NCBI RefSeq assembly: GCF_003352065.1
Contig: NZ_CP025803.1
Location: 3,960,001 to 4,024,000, forward strand
DNA: 64,000 bases
Origin: Sulfitobacter sp. SK011
GTDB taxonomy: Bacteria > Pseudomonadota > Alphaproteobacteria > Rhodobacterales > Rhodobacteraceae
Direction of reading: 5' to 3'
Below the pieces are notes generated by a model. That model worked only from the letters and a program-made list of their open reading frames with translations. It had not been told where the DNA came from and ran no database searches. Of this stretch, positions 8,458 to 16,491 are shown piece after piece. Made by a program: the position numbers and the translations under genes. How positions within the stretch are numbered: position 1 is the stretch's first letter; each line of letters opens with the position of its first letter.

Positions 8458-9695
8458 CCCTCTTGCTTAACCGCAATCTTTGCACGTCTGACGGTGGCCA
8501 GAAGGATCGCGAAGAATATACATCCTGCGATCACATAGCACGCCAGCGTCTGTTGAATATCGCCATATGCAAATTCAGACCCATCTGGCACATTTGCAGA
8601 GGCCAGTAAAAGCGTTGCCGCAAAAAGCAGTCGCCCGCAAAAGCTCTGCACGGACAAGAATGTCGCCCGTCCCGCATCACTCAGCAAGGGCTGCATCCGG
8701 GCGATGATAAACGGCCGGGCCAGAGAATTCGGCACCATTCGCAGGAATAGGACCGCGATGGCAAGGATGCTATTGGTCACGGCAAGCGTGGCAATGAGCG
8801 CGATCTGGATGCCAAATGCCAGTACCAGAATGGCAGGAAGGCCAATGCGCTGTCGTAGCCGTATAGCAAAAAGCGACGCCACAACGGACACCAGCATCAT
8901 CAAAGCGGACACCGACCCGCTGACCAGAGGGGCCTCTGCCTGCCACCCCGCACTGTTCAATGCTTCCTGAATAAAGGGTTGACCAAAGACAAATGGTATA
9001 TGGCTGAACCCGTACATCAGCACCGACAACGAGAACAACCAAACCAGCACGGGCTGTTTCATCGCGCTGCGAAACAAATGCCATTGCGTGCTGTCTGCGA
9101 CACCGCCCACGTGTTGGACATCGTGTGGAGGTTCCTGAAATCGAAAGGCAATCAAACAGGCAATCGCCATAGCGACGGCGGCCGCCGCGAATGCAGCACC
9201 ATAACTGTATTGCGCGATGATCCCGCCAAGGAACGCCGACAATGCCAGCGCCGTTAAGGTAAACTGCCAGCCGCGGGTTTCTTGCGCCTCAACTTCATCT
9301 GATCGCCCCGTCCCGGCCAGAGATTCGTAAAGCAATGCGTTGTCTGTCCCCGACGCAAAAGCGGCGCTTGCCCCCAGCAAGACCTGAGCCAGGGCAAAGG
9401 CCCCAAACCCACCGCCCAGCGCAATCAGCCCGGACCCCGCACATCCCGCAACCGCCGCCGCAATCAAGGTTGGGCGACGCCCCCATCTGTCCGACATATA
9501 TCCCGACGGAACCTCAAGCGCCGTCGTTGCCACATCATAAATGGCATAAAGTAAAAGCGCCTCAGCCGCTGACAACTGCGCCTGGAAAAACAGGAACCAT
9601 ACCGCTTGCCAGAAAATGAGGTTTTGGAAAAACTTGAACCAAGGGTAAAGCGCGACATTCCGCGTCATGTCCGCACCCTGCATCGACGCCGCCAT
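8439..9695 (-). CDS. MFS transporter
   Basis: A 418-aa protein with about 12 hydrophobic segments and the MFS loop motif between helices 2 and 3 (GYMSDRWGRRPTLI). It should be an inner-membrane secondary transporter. The substrate cannot be inferred; drug or metabolite efflux is the usual guess for this subfamily. Start codons at 9695, 9683 and 9668 are possible; 9695 has the best upstream site (AAGGGTGG). The nearest minus-strand gene upstream is the hydrolase ending at 9747, so the two may be co-transcribed. Confidence 0.85.
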   Translation of the reverse strand: MAASMQGADMTRNVALYPWFKFFQNLIFWQAVWFLFFQAQLSAAEALLLYAIYDVATTALEVPSGYMSDRWGRRPTLIAAAVAGCAGSGLIALGGGFGAFALAQVLLGASAAFASGTDNALLYESLAGTGRSDEVEAQETRGWQFTLTALALSAFLGGIIAQYSYGAAFAAAAVAMAIACLIAFRFQEPPHDVQHVGGVADSTQWHLFRSAMKQPVLVWLFSLSVLMYGFSHIPFVFGQPFIQEALNSAGWQAEAPLVSGSVSALMMLVSVVASLFAIRLRQRIGLPAILVLAFGIQIALIATLAVTNSILAIAVLFLRMVPNSLARPFIIARMQPLLSDAGRATFLSVQSFCGRLLFAATLLLASANVPDGSEFAYGDIQQTLACYVIAGCIFFAILLATVRRAKIAVKQEGQSRIT

Positions 9696-9746
9696 CTCAT
9701 ACCACCCTTATCTGACCACGCCAGAATACGCTTCAAGGTTCAGACG

Positions 9747-10538
9747 TTATTTCAGCCCCAACAGCGCGGCAATCAGATCACTTTCAGGGTCTGCCAACCC
9801 ATCAATGATATCAAAATGATGTTTGCCTTCGACCACGACATGCCGCGCGCCCCAGGTTCTGGCAAAGGCTTCGGCCTGTTCAAGGAACACAGGCCGTTCT
9901 TCTGACCCGACCCAAACCGCGACATTTACCCCATGTGGCGGGCTCATGTTCACCGGGCTTTCCGCCTCTGCCTCAGCCGCGTCCAATTGCAAAATCTCAT
10001 TCATTGATGTTTGCAGCAAAGGCGTCAGATCAGCGACCGGTGAAATCGCGACGATCTGTTCAATACGGTCGCGCACCTCGCCCGCAACCAACAACGGGTC
10101 GGTCATACGGGCAACCAAATGCCCGCCAGCCGAATGTCCCGCCAACGCAATCGGACCCTGCGTCCGATTGGCCACTTCGGTCAGTGCCGCCGCAATTTGC
10201 GTGCTGATTTCAGAGATCCGGACATCGGGACACAAGTCATAACTCGGCAACGCCACAGCCCACCCCCGCGCCAGGGCACCTGCAGCAAGATGCGAAAACG
10301 ACGACGCATCAAATGCTTTCCAATAACCGCCATGCACAAACATCATTGTGCCGCGCGACACACCCGTCGGCTGAAAGAAATCAAACACCTGTCGGTCACT
10401 TGGCCCATACCGGACACCGATCTGTCCCCGCGCACCTTGCGCATCGCGAAACGCTGCTGCTTGCGCGGCCCAGCGCGGCGGGTAATCCTCTGCTTGGGGG
10501 ATATAAGCAGCGTTGGCGTAAGCATCATCAAGCGTCAT
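9747..10538 (-). CDS. Alpha/beta hydrolase, kynurenine-formamidase/esterase-like
   Basis: A 263-aa alpha/beta hydrolase. The oxyanion-hole motif HGGYW lies near residue 70, the nucleophile elbow GHSAGG near 135, and a C-terminal HHFD likely gives the catalytic histidine. This pattern fits the arylformamidase-like esterase family, which contains kynurenine formamidases and carboxylesterases. No tryptophan-degradation gene is adjacent, so the substrate is open. A clear AGGAG site supports the start at 10538. It is divergent from the dehydrogenase gene at 10635. Confidence 0.8.
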   Translation of the reverse strand: MTLDDAYANAAYIPQAEDYPPRWAAQAAAFRDAQGARGQIGVRYGPSDRQVFDFFQPTGVSRGTMMFVHGGYWKAFDASSFSHLAAGALARGWAVALPSYDLCPDVRISEISTQIAAALTEVANRTQGPIALAGHSAGGHLVARMTDPLLVAGEVRDRIEQIVAISPVADLTPLLQTSMNEILQLDAAEAEAESPVNMSPPHGVNVAVWVGSEERPVFLEQAEAFARTWGARHVVVEGKHHFDIIDGLADPESDLIAALLGLK

Positions 10539-10634
10539 TCAGCGGTCTCCTAAAAGGATTACATAGCAAACTCGAACTGGACAATCATAGCCTTTGTTGC
10601 TTTGGGTGCCATAACCAAAAGCGGAGACACCAAA

Positions 10635-12107
10635 ATGACTGACGCAACAACTGACCTGAAATCCATGCTCAACGACCCCAGCCTTCTTGAAACCCGCGCC
10701 TATATAGGCGGAAAATGGGTCGATGGCGATGATGGGACGTTTAACGTGACCAACCCGGCGCGCGGTGACGTGATCGCCAAAGTCGCAAACCTGAGCCGTG
10801 CACAGGTTGCCGGTGCCATCGCTCAGGCAGAAGCCGCACAAAAGGATTGGGCAACATGGACTGGCAAAGAACGCGCGGGCGTCTTGCGCAAATGGTTCGA
10901 CCTGATGATGGAAAACCAGCACGATCTGGGCGTCATCCTGACTGCCGAACAAGGCAAACCACTGGCAGAAGCCAAAGGCGAGATCGCTTATGGTGCGTCC
11001 TTTATTGAATTTTTTGGCGAAGAGGCCAAGCGCATCTACGGCGAAACCATACCCGGTCACCAGCGTGACAAACGCATCACCGTGATCAAACAACCCATCG
11101 GCGTCGCGGCCTCAATCACGCCGTGGAACTTTCCCAACGCGATGATCACCCGCAAGGCGGCCCCGGCATTGGCCGCGGGCTGTGCATTCGTGGCACGCCC
11201 TGCTGCGGAAACGCCACTGTCGGCCATCGTGATGGGCGTGCTGGCCGAACGCGCAGGCATCCCTGCGGGCGTGTTCAACGTCGTGCCATCCTCGTCCTCC
11301 TCTGCCGTGGGCAAGGAATTCTGTGAAAACCCCGCAGTGCGTAAAATCACCTTCACGGGCTCAACCGAAGTCGGGCGCATCTTGCTGAAACAAGCCGCCG
11401 ATCAGGTTATGAAATGCTCTATGGAACTGGGTGGAAACGCCCCTTTCATTGTCTTTGATGATGCCGATCTGGATGCAGCCGTTGAAGGGGCGATCCTGTG
11501 CAAATTCCGCAACAACGGCCAGACATGCGTCTGTGCAAACCGCATTTACGTTCAAGCCGGTGTCTATGACGCTTTCGCTCAGAAACTCAAAGCACGGGTC
11601 GAGAAAATGAAAGTTGGCGATGGCTTTGCAGAAGGCGTCGAACTTGGCCCCCTGATCAACCCTGCGGCCGGCGAAAAGGTCAAAGAACATATCGAAGACG
11701 CCATTGCCAAGGGCGGTACGGTAATGTTGGGCAATAGTGGTGACATGCAGGGCAACTTCCTCGCCCCGACCATTGTCACCGGCGTGACCCAGGATATGAA
11801 AGTCGCGACAGAGGAAACATTCGGACCCCTCGCGCCGCTGTTCAAATTTGACACCGAAGACGACGTGATCGCTATGGCCAATGACACGATCTTCGGCCTT
11901 GCCTCCTATTTCTATGCAAAGGACCTCAGCCGCGTCTACAAGGTCGCCGAAGCACTTGAATATGGCATCGTCGGCGTCAACACAGGAATCATCTCGACAG
12001 AAGTTGCACCCTTTGGTGGCGTCAAACAATCCGGTCTGGGCCGCGAAGGATCACACCACGGGATCGAAGATTACCTGGAAATGAAATACATCTGTATGAG
12101 TGTCTGA
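10635..12107 (+). CDS. gabD: NAD(P)-dependent succinate-semialdehyde dehydrogenase
   Basis: A 490-aa aldehyde dehydrogenase. Seen motifs are the cofactor-fold segment TPWNFPNAMI, the glycine motif TFTGSTEVG, the general base region MELGGNAPFIVF and the catalytic cysteine segment NNGQTCVCANR. The C terminus (GVKQSGLGREGSHHGI) fits the SSADH subgroup, which oxidises succinate semialdehyde to succinate in GABA breakdown. No GABA transaminase is next to it. The start at 10635 follows GGAGA; the open frame to 10602 has no ribosome site. A hairpin at 12142-12170 probably ends the transcript. Confidence 0.85.
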   Translation: MTDATTDLKSMLNDPSLLETRAYIGGKWVDGDDGTFNVTNPARGDVIAKVANLSRAQVAGAIAQAEAAQKDWATWTGKERAGVLRKWFDLMMENQHDLGVILTAEQGKPLAEAKGEIAYGASFIEFFGEEAKRIYGETIPGHQRDKRITVIKQPIGVAASITPWNFPNAMITRKAAPALAAGCAFVARPAAETPLSAIVMGVLAERAGIPAGVFNVVPSSSSSAVGKEFCENPAVRKITFTGSTEVGRILLKQAADQVMKCSMELGGNAPFIVFDDADLDAAVEGAILCKFRNNGQTCVCANRIYVQAGVYDAFAQKLKARVEKMKVGDGFAEGVELGPLINPAAGEKVKEHIEDAIAKGGTVMLGNSGDMQGNFLAPTIVTGVTQDMKVATEETFGPLAPLFKFDTEDDVIAMANDTIFGLASYFYAKDLSRVYKVAEALEYGIVGVNTGIISTEVAPFGGVKQSGLGREGSHHGIEDYLEMKYICMSV

Positions 12108-12141
12108 ACCGGCATTTCATTGTTCAAAAAATACACAAATC

Positions 12142-12170
12142 CAAAGGGCGGCCTCACGCGCTGCCCTTTG
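12142..12170. terminator. Hairpin between gabD and the muramidase-like gene
   Basis: CAAAGGGC pairs with GCCCTTTG across a short loop in the 76-base gap between two convergent genes. It could terminate transcripts from both sides. The T-tract is short. Confidence 0.6.
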
Positions 12171-12183
12171 TCATGATGCGGCA

Positions 12184-12909
12184 TCAGCCGGGTTCCACGC
12201 GCGCCATTTCGGCGTCAAATCTCGCCCAGGTCATTGACGCCTTGTTGCCTGCATATCCATCATAATAAGACTTCCCCGATGACGTCGGCAAACCGGCCCA
12301 TATTTTTGCAAGGTTGTTCATAAAGGACACGCGTGACAGTTTGCCTGCGCGAAATTCGTGCAATCCTGCCTCCGCCAGCAAAACATCAGCAAGCCTGTCC
12401 TGAAGTTGCGGGGAAAAACGCTGATCCGGCAGCGCCCCTATCTTGCGCGCCACGCGCAACAGCGTCTTTGGAATAAACTGATAGCGTCCGATCGCATGGG
12501 GTTGACCTGGCGTGTCCCCAATCCACTGATAAATTTCACCAAGTGTCATCATGGTTGGTCGCTTGGCAGGTTTGATACGCGCGCCGTGCTGCACCGCATC
12601 ATACCCGTCCCGCCGCGATTCCGCCTGTCCAATCAGATGTCTGATATGCACGACATCCGCGCCACCGACGCCCTGATAGGGCGCATCGTCATAGATGGGT
12701 TCATGTGCAGGCGGATCAGCGAACAGGCCCATTTCTGCGCGCCCGATGAAAAGACTGGACCGTGGCGCGGTGAACGCTGTCCCTTTGACCGGGATGACCC
12801 CGCCACGCGCCGTCGCCATCGTGCTTCCTGAAAAGAGTGACCCAGCCTCGGCCAGCACGAGGTTCGGCGCACAAAGCAGCACAAAAATCGCATAACTCAA
12901 TCGCAGCAT
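12184..12909 (-). CDS. Secreted muramidase-like (phage lambda lysozyme-type) protein
   Basis: A 241-aa protein with a signal peptide (about residues 1-20, ending VLAEA). Residues about 85-235 resemble the COG4678/GH104 lysozyme-like fold: HLIGQAESRRDGYDAV gives a plausible catalytic glutamate in AES, followed by MTLGEIYQWIG and AIGRYQFIPKTL. Lambda-type enzymes cleave peptidoglycan. The N-terminal 60 residues beyond the signal are not recognised. It is a single gene on its strand, with no phage genes around it, so a host periplasmic cell-wall enzyme is more likely than a prophage remnant. Activity is unverified. Confidence 0.6.
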   Translation of the reverse strand: MLRLSYAIFVLLCAPNLVLAEAGSLFSGSTMATARGGVIPVKGTAFTAPRSSLFIGRAEMGLFADPPAHEPIYDDAPYQGVGGADVVHIRHLIGQAESRRDGYDAVQHGARIKPAKRPTMMTLGEIYQWIGDTPGQPHAIGRYQFIPKTLLRVARKIGALPDQRFSPQLQDRLADVLLAEAGLHEFRAGKLSRVSFMNNLAKIWAGLPTSSGKSYYDGYAGNKASMTWARFDAEMARVEPG

Positions 12910-13047
12910 TCAAACCCCAGCGCATTTCCAGTTGCCTCAAACTCACCCAAAACAGTTGATAATTCGTTTGTTTGAACCAATCAGAGGATTTTTTCGAGGT
13001 TCCACCAGGGATTGACGCCTGCGCTGCGTCCAACTTACGTGATGTTG

Positions 13048-13581
13048 ATGAAAACCAGCAATGAAACTCTGGCGCTTGCCGCCGCGGGGGGCGATGCAGC
13101 CGCGTTCGCCAATCTGTTGGAGCGGCAGTATGACCGCCTGTTTCGCCTGTGCTTTCGGTTGACCGGATCACAAGCAGACGCAGAAGATCTGACCCAAGAC
13201 ATTTGCGCCGCCCTGCCCGCAAAGCTGCGCAGCTACCGGGGCGACGCGGCGCTTACCACATGGCTCTACCGTCTGTGCGTCAACGCCGCCCACGACCGCC
13301 GCCGTCGTGCGGCAACCCATGCCAAAGCGGCATCTGGCTGGGGAGACTGGGAAGTGAATCGTCGCGCCGCCGATACTGAAACAGCACAGGCCGTCGATTG
13401 GCTGACCTGCGCCATGCGCGCCATGCCCGACGACCTGCGCGACACATTGGCATTGGTGCTGGATGACATGACACATGCCCAAGCGGGCGACATTCTGGGC
13501 GTATCCGAAGGCACCATCAGCTGGCGGATATCTCAAGCCAAGAAACAACTCGCGCAGATGCGCAAGGAGGATACGCCATGA
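13048..13581 (+). CDS. ECF-type RNA polymerase sigma factor
   Basis: About 177 aa with sigma-70 region 2 (FANLLERQYDRLFRLCFRLTGSQADAEDLTQD) and region 4 (DDMTHAQAGDILGVSEGTISWRISQAKKQL). Start codons at 13042 or 13048 are both possible. The ATG of the next gene overlaps this stop (13578-13581), so the two products are probably made together. The partner is a membrane-anchored VWA protein whose cytoplasmic N terminus could act as an anti-sigma factor. No target promoter was identified. Confidence 0.85.
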   Translation: MKTSNETLALAAAGGDAAAFANLLERQYDRLFRLCFRLTGSQADAEDLTQDICAALPAKLRSYRGDAALTTWLYRLCVNAAHDRRRRAATHAKAASGWGDWEVNRRAADTETAQAVDWLTCAMRAMPDDLRDTLALVLDDMTHAQAGDILGVSEGTISWRISQAKKQLAQMRKEDTP

Positions 13582-15608
13582 GCGACGACCTCAAAGATCT
13601 GAAAAACATGATGAACGCCGCCACGCCGCGCCCTGATGCAAAACGCCGGGCGGAAAATATCGCGCTGGCGCAGAAAAATTTCGAAACCCTCCAAGGATCG
13701 CATAAGGACGCGCGTCCTACTTCCAATCGCCCGATGACGGGCCTTTGGACAGGAGCGAAGACAATGCTGAATACACTGACATCCCGCGCGGGTCTGACCG
13801 CATCAACCGCATTGATCGCCGTTGGCCTTATTGCTTTTACGCCAATTGGTGACACCCTGCTGAACCCCGGTGGCATCAAAGAAGCTGATTACGGCATTGT
13901 TCCAGCGAGCAAAAAGGCACCCAAGCCCGAGGCGGCGGCACCCATTTTGGCTGAGCGGACTGACACCACAAAACGCGAGGCGCGTGAGGAACAGCCCCTG
14001 TCTGTAACGCCCAGTTTGGACCTGGCCGAAGCGGATTCAGAAAGCCTGTCAGATGATGCTACATTCCACGCTGAAAGTGGCGGGGTCGCCAGTCTTAATT
14101 CCCTGCCCGCGCCCGTTCCCTCTTCCCCAGGCGAATTGACACGCTCACGGGTACAGGCCGAGGGGTACGTAGTGGGCGGCCTTGTGGCGGACGAAGCGCC
14201 ACAATTGGAATTGCCCAACACCGAGGAATTCGCTAACGCCAACAGCAACCCGGTGCACATTGTCACTGAGGATCCTGTCTCGACCTTTTCGATCGACGTC
14301 GACACCGCATCCTATGCGGTGATCCGTAACTCACTGACGAACGGATACCTGCCCAATACCGATGCAATACGGATAGAGGAAATGGTGAATTATTTTCCCT
14401 ACGACTATCCCACTCCCGATGCGGACGCGGCTTTCCGTCCGACCGTCTCCATCACCCAGACCCCATGGAACCCCGACACCCAGCTTGTGCAGATCGGTAT
14501 TCAAGGTGCGGTGCCGGATGCCGCTGATCGCCCGCCCCTGAACCTCGTGTTCCTGATCGACACCTCAGGCTCAATGAACAATCCCGACAAACTGCCCTTG
14601 CTCAAACAGAGCTTTCGCCTGATGTTGGGCCAGTTGCGGCCCGAAGACCAAGTGGCGATTGTGACCTACGCAGGCAGTGCCGGACAGGTGCTGGCACCCA
14701 CTCCAGCAGAAGAGCGCGACACGATTCTCGCCGCACTCGACAATCTTGACGCGGGTGGGTCCACAGCGGGTCAGGCAGGTCTGCAGCAGGCCTATGCCAC
14801 CGCGGCGGCGATGGCCGAACACGGCGATATTAACCGCGTGATCCTTGCCACGGATGGCGATTTCAACGTGGGGCTTTCTGACCCTGAAGCGCTGAAAAAC
14901 TACATTGCTGACAAGCGCGAAACCGGCACCTATCTCAGTGTTCTTGGCTTTGGTCGCGGCAATCTCGATGATGCGACCATGCAGGCCTTGGCCCAGAACG
15001 GCAACGGCCAGGCCGCCTATATCGACACATTGTCAGAAGCGCAAAAGGTGCTGGTGGATCAATTGGGCGGCGCGTTGTTCCCCATCGCCAATGACGTTAA
15101 AGTTCAGGTTGAATTCAACCCCGCCCAAGTCGCCGAATACCGTCTGATCGGGTATGAAACGCGCGCCCTGCGCCGCGAGGATTTCAACAACGACAAGGTG
15201 GATGCGGGCGACATTGGCGCGGGCCATCAGGTGACGGCCCTTTATGAAGTCACGCCTGTTGGCTCACCTGCGCAACTCAGTGATCCGTTGCGGTATGGCA
15301 CAGCGGACACCGTGGCTGACACCAAGGATGAACTTGGCTTTTTGCGTCTGCGCTACAAGGCCCCAGGGTCAGCGACCAGCCAGTTGATCGAGGCCCCGAT
15401 CAGCACGGACACCGCGCAGGCGGACGCGGGGTTTGCCACCGCCATCGCGGGCTTTGGTCAACTGCTGCGCGGCAGCCCCTATCTGGGTGATTGGTCGCAT
15501 GCCGATGCCATCGCCCTTGCGAACAGCACGAAGGGTGACGATCCGTTTGGCTATCGCGCTGAAGCTGTCCAATTGATGCGGTTGGCGGCAAGCCTGTCAC
15601 AAAACTGA
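13578..15608 (+). CDS. Membrane-anchored VWA-domain protein (YfbK-like), likely sigma-factor partner
   Basis: A 676-aa protein. Residues 1-70 are cytoplasmic and charged, one helix spans about 71-91, and the rest is likely periplasmic. A VWA_N-like segment starts near 225 (EDPVSTFSIDVDTASYAVIRN), followed by a VWA domain with the MIDAS motif DTSGS (within LVFLIDTSGSMNN) and a C-terminal DUF3520-like region. This is the layout of E. coli YfbK-type proteins. The short cytoplasmic tail and the overlap with an ECF sigma gene suggest sigma control from the periplasm; that is inference. A strong hairpin follows the stop. Confidence 0.85.
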   Translation: MSDDLKDLKNMMNAATPRPDAKRRAENIALAQKNFETLQGSHKDARPTSNRPMTGLWTGAKTMLNTLTSRAGLTASTALIAVGLIAFTPIGDTLLNPGGIKEADYGIVPASKKAPKPEAAAPILAERTDTTKREAREEQPLSVTPSLDLAEADSESLSDDATFHAESGGVASLNSLPAPVPSSPGELTRSRVQAEGYVVGGLVADEAPQLELPNTEEFANANSNPVHIVTEDPVSTFSIDVDTASYAVIRNSLTNGYLPNTDAIRIEEMVNYFPYDYPTPDADAAFRPTVSITQTPWNPDTQLVQIGIQGAVPDAADRPPLNLVFLIDTSGSMNNPDKLPLLKQSFRLMLGQLRPEDQVAIVTYAGSAGQVLAPTPAEERDTILAALDNLDAGGSTAGQAGLQQAYATAAAMAEHGDINRVILATDGDFNVGLSDPEALKNYIADKRETGTYLSVLGFGRGNLDDATMQALAQNGNGQAAYIDTLSEAQKVLVDQLGGALFPIANDVKVQVEFNPAQVAEYRLIGYETRALRREDFNNDKVDAGDIGAGHQVTALYEVTPVGSPAQLSDPLRYGTADTVADTKDELGFLRLRYKAPGSATSQLIEAPISTDTAQADAGFATAIAGFGQLLRGSPYLGDWSHADAIALANSTKGDDPFGYRAEAVQLMRLAASLSQN

Positions 15609-15632
15609 GCATCCTCTGGATAGAGTGATATT

Positions 15633-15664
15633 TTCAAGGCGGGCCACATCAGGTCCGCCTTGAA
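15633..15664 (+). terminator. Hairpin terminator after the VWA gene
   Basis: A 13-base-pair stem, TTCAAGGCGGGCC against GGTCCGCCTTGAA, with a six-base loop, starts 24 bases after the stop. No long T-tract follows, so it may be weak or also stabilise the 3' end. Confidence 0.6.
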
Positions 15665-15738
15665 GCGCTTTATGTGCCCGCTTTACCTGACGAACCTATC
15701 CCATAAATGTGTCTCGCCATCTGCAACCTTTTCATGTA

Positions 15739-15753
15739 GAACAAAAAGTGAAC
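15739..15753 (+). promoter_or_regulatory. LexA (SOS) box upstream of imuA
   Basis: GAACAAAAAGTGAAC is an exact GAAC-N7-GAAC direct repeat, the LexA operator known from Alphaproteobacteria. It ends 15 bases before the imuA start and should repress imuA-imuB-dnaE2 until DNA damage. Confidence 0.9.
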
Positions 15754-15768
15754 ATACTGGAGGCATGC

Positions 15769-16491
15769 ATGCCAACCGATTCCCCTTTTGGGCAGGTGAT
15801 CTCCCTGTCCGCAAAACGTCTTGTCAGGGACGTGCCCGCCCCAAACGGGGGCGATGCGGTGCTGCGCGATGTGCTGGCGGGGGGGCCGTTCGATGCTGCG
15901 GTGACAGGTTTTGTGCTGGCCTGCCTGCCCGATACAGCCTCCCCTGTTCTTTGGGTCAGCGACCGCATGTCACGCCGCGAAAACGGACGGCTTTATGGTG
16001 CTGCCCTGCGCAAGTTTGGCTTCAAGGGGCGTGTGCTGCGGGTCGAAGTCAGCCATCCCCGCGACGTCCTTTGGGCGATGGAGGAGGGGGCAGCCTGTGC
16101 CGGATTGGCCGCTGTGGTCGGCGAAATTCATGGCGCGCCCGAGGTGCTCAGCTTTACCGCAACCAAACGGCTGGCCTTACGCGCCGAAGCCTCAAAGGTA
16201 CCCATCTGGCTGATCCGATCAGGCGATCCCGGCGCACTGTCTGCGGCGCGCGAACGCTGGCGGGTGTCCTCCGTTTCATCACAAAAACATCCGCACGATG
16301 CCGGGGCCCCCGGCGTGCCACTGTGGGAGGCGGAATTGTTCCGGGCACGGGGCCGTGCACCGGGGCTGTGGGTGGCCGAATATGACCCAAAGGCACGCAC
16401 ATCAGCGGATCGTCTCCGCCTATTTCCCCGACCTGTCGATGGACAGATGGCGGCGGATCACGGCGCAACAGCGGACGCTTCCGGGGGATGA
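15769..16491 (+). CDS. imuA: ImuA, RecA-like component of the SOS mutasome
   Basis: About 240 aa. The core (GGPFDAAVTGFVLACLPD through VLWVSDRM, then FIELD-like LRVEVSHPRDVLWAMEEG) matches ImuA proteins, which are distant RecA relatives lacking a normal Walker A. ImuA supports damage-induced mutagenesis with ImuB and DnaE2. The start at 15769 has a GGAGG site six bases upstream and sits directly behind the LexA box; the open frame to 15709 would include the operator. The 3' end overlaps imuB by 110 bases in another frame. Confidence 0.85.
   Translation: MPTDSPFGQVISLSAKRLVRDVPAPNGGDAVLRDVLAGGPFDAAVTGFVLACLPDTASPVLWVSDRMSRRENGRLYGAALRKFGFKGRVLRVEVSHPRDVLWAMEEGAACAGLAAVVGEIHGAPEVLSFTATKRLALRAEASKVPIWLIRSGDPGALSAARERWRVSSVSSQKHPHDAGAPGVPLWEAELFRARGRAPGLWVAEYDPKARTSADRLRLFPRPVDGQMAADHGATADASGG

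Noticed and set aside
12184-12909. Lysozyme-like gene taken as a prophage remnant
   Set aside because: It has a signal peptide and stands among host genes; no holin, capsid, tail or integrase genes are near.
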